Of a stretch of 11,074 nt of DNA, positions 1 to 6,232 are shown piece after piece. Position 1 is the first letter of the stretch, and the number at the start of each line of letters is the position of its first letter. The notes beneath the pieces are model-generated. The model worked only from the letters and a program-made list of their open reading frames with translations, did not search any database and was not told where the DNA came from. Both the position numbers and the translations under genes were made by a program. This DNA comes from Flavobacteriales bacterium UBA7878 (GTDB lineage: Bacteria > Bacteroidota > Bacteroidia > Flavobacteriales > Schleiferiaceae): NCBI GenBank assembly GCA_002501205.1, contig DLRW01000066.1, forward strand, positions 27,557 through 38,630, read 5' to 3'.

Positions 1-546
1 CCAGACTGGCGGGTCTATTGTCTTTTGCAAGTTTGGGATACCAAAGCTTCTGCGACAGAATTTGAAACTAGTCCTTGGTATCAAGAGCTTTTGAGACGAC
101 AAAAAGGAGTGTACCATTTTGAATTGAGCCCTTATCATTCCAAAGGTACCTGGAATGGCTTAAAACCCTTTGAATTGCAGCCGGAGCAAGATTTTCAGTA
201 CATGGCAGTGCTTACCAGAGCCTCCATAAAACTGTCCTATTTAAGGGCATTTTGGCGTTCGGTTCCAGCGGTTTCCCGGATTATTAAGAATCAAAAATCC
301 CTGCTTTTCCAGAAAGGAGTGGGGGAATGGCCTTTAATAGAGCAGGCAACCTTTAGCATTTGGAATCGTGAGGAAGCCATGCGGGATTTTGCCTATCAAC
401 AAAAAGAGCATCGGGCGGTGGTACAGAAAACCCGTAAATTGAACTGGTACCGCGAAGAGCAGTTTAGTCGCTTTGGACTGCTCAAGCACTATGGCCACTG
501 GCCTGATCAAACATTTTCTAAACTTAAAAAAGAACAAACTGAATGA
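1..546 (+). CDS. CrtA-like (spheroidene monooxygenase-like) protein, 5' truncated by window edge
   Basis: The frame is open from base 1 (reading PDWRVYCLLQVWD...) to the TGA at 544-546, so 181 residues are visible and the true start lies upstream. The TTG at 25 is not a credible start because the family-typical segment begins before it. Recognisable family features are the PDW..Y.LLQVW strand at the left edge, a central block on AVLTRASIK followed by FW..VP, the segment KGVGEWPLIEQATFSIW, and the C-terminal KTRKLNWYREEQFSRF. This matches Bacteroidota proteins annotated as spheroidene monooxygenase-like, related to CrtA, which oxygenates acyclic carotenoids to keto-carotenoids. Roughly 50 N-terminal residues should be missing. 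Its stop overlaps the nhaA start (ATGA), so the two are probably co-transcribed. Family assignment is fairly firm. The actual carotenoid substrate, or whether it acts on carotenoids at all in this lineage, is inference. Confidence 0.75.
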   Translation, partial: PDWRVYCLLQVWDTKASATEFETSPWYQELLRRQKGVYHFELSPYHSKGTWNGLKPFELQPEQDFQYMAVLTRASIKLSYLRAFWRSVPAVSRIIKNQKSLLFQKGVGEWPLIEQATFSIWNREEAMRDFAYQQKEHRAVVQKTRKLNWYREEQFSRFGLLKHYGHWPDQTFSKLKKEQTE

Positions 547-1880
547 TTCAAGAGCGAGAATCGATCGAACCTATTGACCACTTTCATGATAAAGTTGAAA
601 AACTAATTGGGAATGATACCAGCATTGGTATTGTTCTCTTTTTAAGCGCCTTAGCAGCTCTAATTGTAGCTAATTCCACCTGGGGTGGCGAATGGTATCA
701 CCATATTTGGGAGACCAATATTGCCCTATCCTTTGGGGATAAGAGCTTCGATATGAGCCTGCACCACCTGATTAATGATGGATTAATGGCCATCTTCTTT
801 TTTATGGTGGGCCTTGAGATAAAACGCGAGTTTCTAATTGGTAGCCTTAATTCCTGGAAAAAAGCCTCTTTGCCCATAGGGGCCGCGGTAGGTGGTATGA
901 TGGCACCCGCCTTGATCTATTTACTCTTTACCAGCGGTGAAGCCCAAAGTGGCTGGGGGATCCCAATGGCAACAGACATAGCTTTCACTTTAGGACTTAT
1001 CAATTTGGTGCGTAATCGAATTGTTAGATCCTTAAAGGTTTTCGTTACCTCTTTGGCGGTAGTTGATGATATAGGTGCCGTATTAGTAATCGCTCTTTTC
1101 TATACCTCAGAATTACATTTAGAACAGCTGTATTATGCCGGAGGCGTTTTAGCCTTTTTGCTGATTGCTAATCAATTAGGGGTGCGGTCCGTACTCTTTT
1201 ATACCTTCTTTGGAATTATGGGAATTTGGTCGGCATTCTTTTATGCTGGTATTCACCCCACAATTGCCGGTATCCTATTGGCATTTACCATTCCGGCCCG
1301 CACGAAGATTACTCGACGAAGCTTTATCCATTATGGTAGAAAGCTCTTTAATGCCTATGATCGAACCAAGAGTTTAGACGATCGACATAATAGCAGCCGT
1401 GAGGATCAATTGCTGGAAGAGATGGAAAACCTGGGAGATGAAGCTCGGGCCCCCTTGCAGAAAATAGAGTCAGGTCTGCATCATTTCGTCTATTTCATCA
1501 TCATGCCTTTATTCGCCTTTGCCAATGCTGGCGTAAGCCTGAGTGGTGATTTCTTCAGCATTATTGGCAGTGGTATTGGTTTAGGGATTATCGCTGGATT
1601 GATCCTGGGGAAAATGATAGGGATTAGCGTTTTCAGTCGATTAATGGTGGCCTTGAAAATTGCCGAAATGCCCAAAGGGGCAGATTGGCGTCAGGTGATA
1701 GGAGTAGCCTTTTTAGCGGGAATTGGTTTTACGATGTCCCTCTTCATTTCAGATCTGGCCTTTGAAAATCCGGAGCAAATAGGACAGGCTAAAATGGCCG
1801 TACTTGTGGCCAGTTCTCTGGCAGCCCTTATTGGACTTACGATTCTGGGAACCGGCAAGAAGCAAATGCCAAGGCCTTAA
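543..1880 (+). CDS. nhaA: Na+/H+ antiporter NhaA
   Basis: Inner-membrane electrogenic antiporter that exports Na+ (or Li+) in exchange for H+, for salt and alkaline-pH tolerance. The 445-residue product has many hydrophobic segments and the hallmark motifs: NDGLMAIFFFMVGLEIKRE (about 78-96), PMATDIAF with Asp145, the adjacent pair Asp175-Asp176 in AVVDDIGAVLVIALFYT, PLFAFANAGVSL (322-333), and Lys357 in LILGKMIGI. These align with Asp133, Asp163/Asp164 and Lys300 of the E. coli protein. It is longer than the roughly 390-residue E. coli form mainly because of a charged hydrophilic loop at about 252-312, a variation seen in other NhaA proteins. The ATG overlaps the stop of the upstream CrtA-like gene by 4 bp, implying translational coupling. 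No convincing terminator follows. A weak hairpin at 1871-1889 is too far from its T run. Confidence 0.95.
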   Translation: MIQERESIEPIDHFHDKVEKLIGNDTSIGIVLFLSALAALIVANSTWGGEWYHHIWETNIALSFGDKSFDMSLHHLINDGLMAIFFFMVGLEIKREFLIGSLNSWKKASLPIGAAVGGMMAPALIYLLFTSGEAQSGWGIPMATDIAFTLGLINLVRNRIVRSLKVFVTSLAVVDDIGAVLVIALFYTSELHLEQLYYAGGVLAFLLIANQLGVRSVLFYTFFGIMGIWSAFFYAGIHPTIAGILLAFTIPARTKITRRSFIHYGRKLFNAYDRTKSLDDRHNSSREDQLLEEMENLGDEARAPLQKIESGLHHFVYFIIMPLFAFANAGVSLSGDFFSIIGSGIGLGIIAGLILGKMIGISVFSRLMVALKIAEMPKGADWRQVIGVAFLAGIGFTMSLFISDLAFENPEQIGQAKMAVLVASSLAALIGLTILGTGKKQMPRP

Positions 1881-1904
1881 GTCAGCCTTATTTAATGTCA
1901 TTTT

Positions 1905-1938
1905 TTGCAGGTGAATAGGGCTTTATGCCTTATTTTCG
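1905..1938 (+). promoter_or_regulatory. Candidate sucD promoter (TTG -33 / TATTTTCG -7)
   Basis: TTG at 1905-1907 (within a T run) and TATTTTCG at 1931-1938 are separated by 23 bases. This fits the Bacteroidota primary-sigma pattern TTG-N17-23-TAnnTTTG with one mismatch in the -7 box and spacing at the upper limit. Transcription would start around 1945, giving a leader of roughly 25-30 bases before the sucD ATG. Support is position plus pattern only. Confidence 0.4.
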
Positions 1939-1971
1939 CGACCAAATAATGGCAAATTCAAATTCGCAATA

Positions 1972-2841
1972 ATGAGCGTACTTGTAAATAAAGATTCGAA
2001 AGTTATCGTACAGGGTTTTACCGGAAGCGAAGGTACCTTCCACGCCGGTCAAATGATTGAAGCCGGAACCAACGTTGTAGGTGGTGTTACTCCGGGAAAA
2101 GGTGGTCAAAAACACCTGGATCGCCCTGTGTTTAACACTGTAGCCGATGCAGTAAAAGAAACCGGAGCCAATGTTTCCATCATCTTTGTTCCACCCGCAT
2201 TTGCAGCGGATGCAATTATGGAAGCAGCTGAAGCCGGAATCGGTGTTATCGTTGCCATTACTGAAGGTATTCCAGTGAAAGATATGATCACTGTTAAGGA
2301 ATACATCCAAGATAAAGATTGTCGTTTAGTAGGACCTAACTGTCCTGGTGTTATGACTCCCGGTGGAGCGAAAGTAGGTATCATGCCTGCTTTTATCTTC
2401 AATCCTGGTCGTATCGGTATCGTATCTAAATCAGGTACCTTAACCTACGAAGCAGTAGATCAAATTACCAAAGCGGGTATGGGGCAGAGTACTGCCATTG
2501 GTATTGGAGGAGACCCCATTATCGGTACTTCTATGAAAGAAGCCATCGAATTATTAATGAACGATCCTGAAACTGACGGTATCGTAATGATTGGTGAGAT
2601 TGGTGGTCAGATGGAAGCTGAAGCCGCCCGTTGGATTAAAGAAAACGGTACTAAGCCCGTAGTTGGTTTTATTGCCGGTGAAACTGCTCCTAAAGGTCGT
2701 ACCATGGGTCACGCCGGTGCAATTGTAGGTGGTAGCGAAGACACTGCCCAAGCTAAAAAAGCCATTATGCGCGAATGTGGAATTCACGTGGTGGATTCTC
2801 CTGCAAATATTGGTAGCAAAATGACGGAAGTATTGGCTTAA
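1972..2841 (+). CDS. sucD: Succinate-CoA ligase [ADP-forming] subunit alpha
   Basis: Alpha subunit of succinyl-CoA synthetase, the TCA-cycle step that converts succinyl-CoA and phosphate to succinate with substrate-level nucleotide phosphorylation, working as a complex with SucC in the cytoplasm. The 289-residue length is normal. Visible landmarks are the CoA-binding N-terminal region GFTGSEGTFHAGQ (15-27), GPNCPG (121-126), SKSGTLTYE (152-160), Glu209 in IGEIGG, and the phosphorylated catalytic His247 in GRTMGHAGAI. The gene stands alone between its own candidate promoter and a strong hairpin terminator. sucC is not next to it, unlike the E. coli sucCD arrangement, so the beta subunit must be encoded elsewhere. 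Codons are rich in GGT, GCT and CGT compared with the neighbouring genes, consistent with high expression. The ATG is preceded by an A/T-rich leader without a clear Shine-Dalgarno. Confidence 0.97.
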   Translation: MSVLVNKDSKVIVQGFTGSEGTFHAGQMIEAGTNVVGGVTPGKGGQKHLDRPVFNTVADAVKETGANVSIIFVPPAFAADAIMEAAEAGIGVIVAITEGIPVKDMITVKEYIQDKDCRLVGPNCPGVMTPGGAKVGIMPAFIFNPGRIGIVSKSGTLTYEAVDQITKAGMGQSTAIGIGGDPIIGTSMKEAIELLMNDPETDGIVMIGEIGGQMEAEAARWIKENGTKPVVGFIAGETAPKGRTMGHAGAIVGGSEDTAQAKKAIMRECGIHVVDSPANIGSKMTEVLA

Positions 2842-2859
2842 GTCCAATTCACAATATGT

Positions 2860-2895
2860 AAAATCCCAATGGTATCTTACCCTTGGGATTTTTTT
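2860..2895 (+). terminator. Intrinsic terminator after sucD
   Basis: A 10-bp stem pairs 2860-2869 (AAAATCCCAA) with 2883-2892. An inner 4-bp stem (2871-2874 GGTA with 2878-2881 TACC) sits beyond a single T/C mismatch, and the loop is three bases. The 3' arm merges into a run of seven T at 2889-2895. It begins 18 bases after the sucD stop and points with the gene. Confidence 0.85.
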
Positions 2896-2918
2896 ATGCC
2901 CAATTTTTAATTTCCGCT

Positions 2919-3743
2919 ATGGCAGACCTGGCAGCACTTAAACGTAGTTTTCTTCAAGCTTTAGATTCGGAATTACAATCTGAATATGAGGCGCGCTTCT
3001 TCAAGTTATTGGCAGATAAATACCAATACAGTCGCTTGGATTACCTCAGTCAGAAGGAATGGCCAGAAGCCAATTTGAATGCTTTGAAGCATGATTTAGC
3101 TCAATTGGAAGCAGGCTATCCGGTTCAATACCTAATTGGCTGGACCGACTTTGCCGGAATGCAAATTGGAGTGAGTCCTGCCGTGCTAATCCCTCGTCCG
3201 GAGACAGAGGAATTAATCACCTTGGCCCTTCAGCGGAAGCCTGATGCTCAAAATGCGATTGATCTAGGAACGGGGAGTGGCTGCATAGCTCTGGCTTTGG
3301 CACATAAAATTGAGCAGGTGTTTGCTTTGGACAAAAGTCCGGAGGCCCTGGACCAGGCAGGTGCAAACGCTAAATCTTTAAATCTCCCAGTAGAATTTAT
3401 AGAAGGAGACATGCTGGGCGACACTGTAAATTGGCCGCATAATCTTGATCTGATTATTAGCAATCCGCCCTATGTGCGCGAATTGGAAAAAGCGGAGATG
3501 GAAGCCGGGGTTTATGAGAAGGAGCCCGAAATGGCTCTCTTTGTCCCTGATGATGATGCCTTACGCTTTTATAAAGCTATTGTGAAGTATGCCCGGAAGG
3601 CTTTAAATCCAAAGGGATTGCTGGCCTTGGAGATCAATCAATACCTGGGGCCGGAAATGCGCGCCTTGCTTGAAGAATTTTTTGAGAGGGTAGAGATCTT
3701 CCAGGATCAATTTGGCAACGATCGTTTTGCCCTGGCTCAATAG
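2919..3743 (+). CDS. prmC: Peptide chain release factor N5-glutamine methyltransferase
   Basis: PrmC methylates the glutamine of the GGQ motif in class I release factors using S-adenosylmethionine, which raises translation termination efficiency. From the ATG at 2919 the product is 274 residues, normal for the family. It has a helical N-terminal domain with QYLIGWTDF (70-78), the linker motif RPETEEL (93-99), the SAM-binding loop DLGTGSG (115-121), and the catalytic NPPY (182-185) that grips the glutamine amide. An in-frame TTG at 2883 would add 12 residues but lies inside the 3' arm of the sucD terminator, so the ATG is preferred. No TAnnTTTG box is evident in the short space after the terminator. 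Expression may rely on read-through or on a promoter I cannot recognise. The gene converges on HU, and the two share a terminator hairpin. Confidence 0.95.
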   Translation: MADLAALKRSFLQALDSELQSEYEARFFKLLADKYQYSRLDYLSQKEWPEANLNALKHDLAQLEAGYPVQYLIGWTDFAGMQIGVSPAVLIPRPETEELITLALQRKPDAQNAIDLGTGSGCIALALAHKIEQVFALDKSPEALDQAGANAKSLNLPVEFIEGDMLGDTVNWPHNLDLIISNPPYVRELEKAEMEAGVYEKEPEMALFVPDDDALRFYKAIVKYARKALNPKGLLALEINQYLGPEMRALLEEFFERVEIFQDQFGNDRFALAQ

Positions 3744-3746
3744 GGC

Positions 3747-3781
3747 AAAAAAAAAGACCCATCCAAAAGGACGGGTCTTTT
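3747..3781. terminator. Bidirectional terminator between prmC and HU
   Basis: AAAAGACCC (3752-3760) pairs with GGGTCTTTT (3773-3781). After an A/C mismatch an inner TCC/GGA stem (3762-3764 with 3769-3771) closes on an AAAA loop. On the minus strand the hairpin is followed by nine T (complement of 3747-3755), which makes it a strong terminator for HU. On the plus strand only four T lie in the 3' arm, so it should be weaker for prmC. Confidence 0.85.
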
Positions 3782-3800
3782 CAGTTGAAAATATTGTTTC

Positions 3801-4070
3801 TTAAAGCTTAGCGTTAAGCTCAGAACCAGCTTTAAATTTAGCAACAGTTTTAGCTGGAATTTGAATCGTTTGACCAGTCTGAGGGTTACGACCTTCGCGA
3901 GCTGAACGCTCTGAAGTAGAGAAGGTACCGAATCCAACTAAGGATACGCGACCACCGCCAGCCAAAGTTTCAGTCACTTTATCAGTGAAAGCGTCAAGGG
4001 CTTTTTTTGCAGCAGCTTTAGAGATACCTGCCTCAGCAGCCATAGCGTCAATAAGATCAGCTTTGTTCAT
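3801..4070 (-). CDS. hup: HU family DNA-binding protein
   Basis: Small nucleoid-associated protein that binds and bends DNA without strong sequence specificity as a dimer. The 89-residue product begins MNKADLIDAMA, carries the helical dimerisation half (1-40), and has the signature GFGTFSTSERSAREGRNPQTG region (46-66) with the DNA-intercalating proline at position 63 in RNP. The C-terminal KFKAGSELNAKL closes the fold. It looks like HU rather than IHF because length and arm sequence are standard HU. Codon choice is strongly biased toward GCT, GGT and CGT, as expected for an abundant protein. It has its own promoter in the 157-base gap downstream of fmt and a terminator with a nine-T tail. It is therefore probably transcribed mainly as a single-gene unit, although it lies in the same orientation as the fmt cluster. 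Confidence 0.96.
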   Translation of the reverse strand: MNKADLIDAMAAEAGISKAAAKKALDAFTDKVTETLAGGGRVSLVGFGTFSTSERSAREGRNPQTGQTIQIPAKTVAKFKAGSELNAKL

Positions 4071-4110
4071 TTCTTTAAATTTTGGTTAGACATTGTGATT
4101 CGAACACCAA

Positions 4111-4144
4111 CAAAAATAACCGAAACCCGCTATCTACCAACAAA
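4111..4144 (-). promoter_or_regulatory. Promoter of HU (TTG-N19-TATTTTTG)
   Basis: On the minus strand, TTG (4138-4140, within TTTGTTG) is followed after 19 bases by TATTTTTG (4111-4118), an exact match to the Bacteroidota TAnnTTTG -7 box with ideal spacing. Transcription would begin near 4104, leaving a leader of about 35 bases ending in the A-rich stretch atttaaagaa just before the ATG. It sits in a 157-base intergenic region that otherwise holds only A/T-rich sequence and a short GGCT/AGCC inverted repeat at 4147-4159. Confidence 0.7.
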
Positions 4145-4227
4145 TCAGGCTAAAAAAGCCAAGTATTGTTAAAAATTCAGAATCACTGTTAATAACATTA
4201 AAGCCCTATGCGCTGGTAATCAGTAAC

Positions 4228-5166
4228 TTAATAAAAATGGCTCTCAGTATCAATCTCTTGTCCATTTAGGAAATCCAAGGCTTTCAGGCGTTTTTTACCC
4301 TGTACTTGCAAGCTTAAGAGCTCCAAATCTTCACTTTCGGTGGCCATAAAGAGTCTTTTTCCTTCCCGAATCAGGCTTCCCGCTTTGGCATTGGATTTCC
4401 GATCGGTGAGAGCAGTTTCCAATATTTTGCAGGTTCCCTCAAAGCCAGGTACGGATAAATTGGCCCAGGCAGCAGGGAATGGCGACATGCCACGTACCAG
4501 ATTATGGATTTCCTGTGCCGGTCTATTGACCTCCACTTTTAAGTCTTCTTTGAATATTTTAGGTGCATCCTTTAAAGGACCTTTTAATGCTTGGCTTTCG
4601 GCTTTCGCCTGATCCCTCTCAATCAAGTCCAGGGTTTCCAAAACCAATCCCTGGCCCTCAAGCATCATTCGATCGTGTAAGGATCCTGCATTTTCATTAG
4701 GGCCTATGGGCATCTTCTTTTGCAGTATCACCGCACCAGTATCGATCTTTTCATCGATAAAGAAAGTACTTAGACCACTTTCGGTTTCGCCATTTACGAT
4801 GGCCCAATTAATTGGAGCCGCTCCTCTGTATTGGGGCAGGAGAGAGGCGTGCAAGTTAAAGGTGCCTTTGGCGGGCATTTTCCAAACCTGCTCGGGTAAC
4901 ATTCTAAAGGCTACTACTACAAATACATCCGCCTGATAGCTTTCCAGTTCTTGTAGGAAATCAGGATTTTTTAGCTTTTCTGGCTGTAAAACTGAAACCC
5001 CTAGTTGGAGGGCTGCTTCTTTTACAGCAGAGGCCTTTAAACTACGGCCGCGACCAGCAGGCTTGTCTACCGCTGTAACCACCGCCACCAATTCATGTTT
5101 GGATTGATGAATAGCTTTTAAAATAGACGCCGCAAAAGGCGGAGTCCCCATAAAAATTACGCGCAT
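4228..5166 (-). CDS. fmt: Methionyl-tRNA formyltransferase
   Basis: Transfers a formyl group from 10-formyltetrahydrofolate to initiator Met-tRNA, making fMet-tRNA for translation initiation. From the ATG at 5166 the product is 312 residues, the usual length. The N-terminal catalytic domain begins MRVIFMGTPPFA and contains the folate-site block FNLHASLLPQYRGAAPINW (103-121) with Asn104 and His106, then DTGAV with catalytic Asp142. The C-terminal tRNA-binding domain begins around 205 and includes HNLVRGMSPFPAAW (221-234). A frame extension to a TTG at 5196 would overlap the upstream gene and add a non-family N-terminus, so it was rejected. It lies 7 bases after the stop of the outer-membrane protein gene and is the last gene of the tight minus-strand cluster. 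No clear terminator follows in the gap before HU. Confidence 0.96.
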   Translation of the reverse strand: MRVIFMGTPPFAASILKAIHQSKHELVAVVTAVDKPAGRGRSLKASAVKEAALQLGVSVLQPEKLKNPDFLQELESYQADVFVVVAFRMLPEQVWKMPAKGTFNLHASLLPQYRGAAPINWAIVNGETESGLSTFFIDEKIDTGAVILQKKMPIGPNENAGSLHDRMMLEGQGLVLETLDLIERDQAKAESQALKGPLKDAPKIFKEDLKVEVNRPAQEIHNLVRGMSPFPAAWANLSVPGFEGTCKILETALTDRKSNAKAGSLIREGKRLFMATESEDLELLSLQVQGKKRLKALDFLNGQEIDTESHFY

Positions 5167-5173
5167 ATTTTTC

Positions 5174-6193
5174 TTAGATATCCCAGCTAAATCCAAGACT
5201 TAGGTTAGCTCCATTATAAACGCCAAAGGTATAATCTGCGCTCACGTAACCGAATACTAAGAACTTAAATCGTAAACCTAAATTTCCGGCCCATCCGCTA
5301 CCGCCAGTGCTGGAAATGCTAATAGGATCGGTAATGCTTTGCTCTGGGTTTAATGGATTACCCGGATTGATATAATCATAAGTACCTGAAACATCAATAG
5401 ATGAGTTCAAGAAGTTATAACCCACACCACCGTAAATAGTAATAAATAAGAGTTTTTTACTGACTAATAAACGAGTCACGAATGCGCTGGCTTCCATGTC
5501 GATTCGCTTATCATTATTGGCATCGGGCTCAATATCCTGACCCAAGTTTAATTGGGAATAAGATGCAAAGGCTGCAATACTAAAAGGAATCAAACCGCCT
5601 TTGGGGATATAATTGGTGATATCATTTTTAAGCCCCAGGCCCCACATTCCTATTTCGGAACCAGTAAGGAAAGGGACACTGGTGGTTGGTAAATAACGTC
5701 CGCTTAGTTCGAAGTCGAAAGGCAGGCCAATTCCAGCATGAATAGCCATCATTGGGGCAATGGAAACGCCTAAACCACTGGGCATATTAAATTCGGCATT
5801 GGCTAAACCTTGTAAATTGGGGTCTGAATATCTAAGGCGCACTCCCGCTTTATCCTCTCCAAATACGGTTGGGGTTACATTATCAGATGGATTTACTAAT
5901 TCCAGTTCCTCCAGTTTAGAAGGATCAATAGTGAAGGTCTGAAACTCCGAAGGCACAATCGCTACCGAAGGAGTAAAGCCTAGTTCGAAACGAAAAGTCT
6001 TCTTCACTTTGGCTGTATTGTACCAACCCTGACTTAAGCCAAAGGCCATGGCTTCACCGAAAGGCTGCAAATATCCACCACCTAAATAGTTGATATCATT
6101 CTGGGTTCCGGCGATAGAAGGACCAAAAGAAATTTGTGCATTTAGCTGCAAAGTCAGAGCAGCAAAGAGAATGAGAGTAGCTATTTTTTTCAT
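5174..6193 (-). CDS. DUF6588-type predicted outer-membrane beta-barrel protein
   Basis: The 339-residue protein starts with a clear signal peptide: Lys2-Lys3, a hydrophobic core at 4-17 and probable cleavage after LNA (19). The mature part has alternating hydrophobic and polar strands with glycine and aromatic residues, ending in NLSLGFSWDI, as expected for an outer-membrane barrel. The segments YLQPFGEAMAFGLSQGWYNTAK (41-62) and a VPSEFQTFTID stretch resemble Bacteroidota proteins grouped as DUF6588. I recall that grouping from pattern and could not search it. No function is known to me. Acidic Asp/Asn-rich stretches (near 223-230) look like surface loops and could bind ions, but that is conjecture. 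It sits 39 bases after recQ and 7 bases before fmt, so it is cotranscribed with housekeeping genes, and it may also have its own -7 box. Confidence 0.65.
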   Translation of the reverse strand: MKKIATLILFAALTLQLNAQISFGPSIAGTQNDINYLGGGYLQPFGEAMAFGLSQGWYNTAKVKKTFRFELGFTPSVAIVPSEFQTFTIDPSKLEELELVNPSDNVTPTVFGEDKAGVRLRYSDPNLQGLANAEFNMPSGLGVSIAPMMAIHAGIGLPFDFELSGRYLPTTSVPFLTGSEIGMWGLGLKNDITNYIPKGGLIPFSIAAFASYSQLNLGQDIEPDANNDKRIDMEASAFVTRLLVSKKLLFITIYGGVGYNFLNSSIDVSGTYDYINPGNPLNPEQSITDPISISSTGGSGWAGNLGLRFKFLVFGYVSADYTFGVYNGANLSLGFSWDI

Positions 6194-6206
6194 TTGAGGC
6201 TTTTTT

Positions 6207-6214
6207 CAAAAATA
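6207..6214 (-). promoter_or_regulatory. TATTTTTG -7 box upstream of the DUF6588-type gene
   Basis: The 39-base gap after recQ contains TATTTTTG on the minus strand, an exact TAnnTTTG match and identical to the HU -7 box. No TTG is found at the expected -33 distance, where the sequence is inside the recQ end. The transcript leader would be very short, about 5-10 bases. It may be a weak internal promoter for this gene and fmt, or chance in A/T-rich DNA. Confidence 0.35.
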
Positions 6215-6232
6215 GAAAATTCCTCGGCGCTC

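Noticed and set aside
25..27. TTG as start of the first gene
   Set aside because: The frame is open to base 1 and the residues before it (PDWRVYCL) belong to the conserved family segment, so the gene is cut by the window edge.
1871..1906. Possible terminator after nhaA (AAGGC/GCCTT stem)
   Set aside because: The stem is only 5 bp with a 9-base loop, and the T run begins about 11 bases after it.
2883..2918. Upstream TTG start for prmC
   Set aside because: It falls in the 3' arm of the sucD terminator and adds a non-family hydrophobic tail. ATG at 2919 gives the normal length.
4147..4159. GGCT-N5-AGCC inverted repeat upstream of HU
   Set aside because: It is a four-base stem without a following T run on either strand, too weak to call a terminator or operator.
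5167..5196. Longer fmt start (TTG at 5196)
   Set aside because: It would overlap the end of the upstream gene. MRVIFMGTP at 5166 is the family N-terminus.
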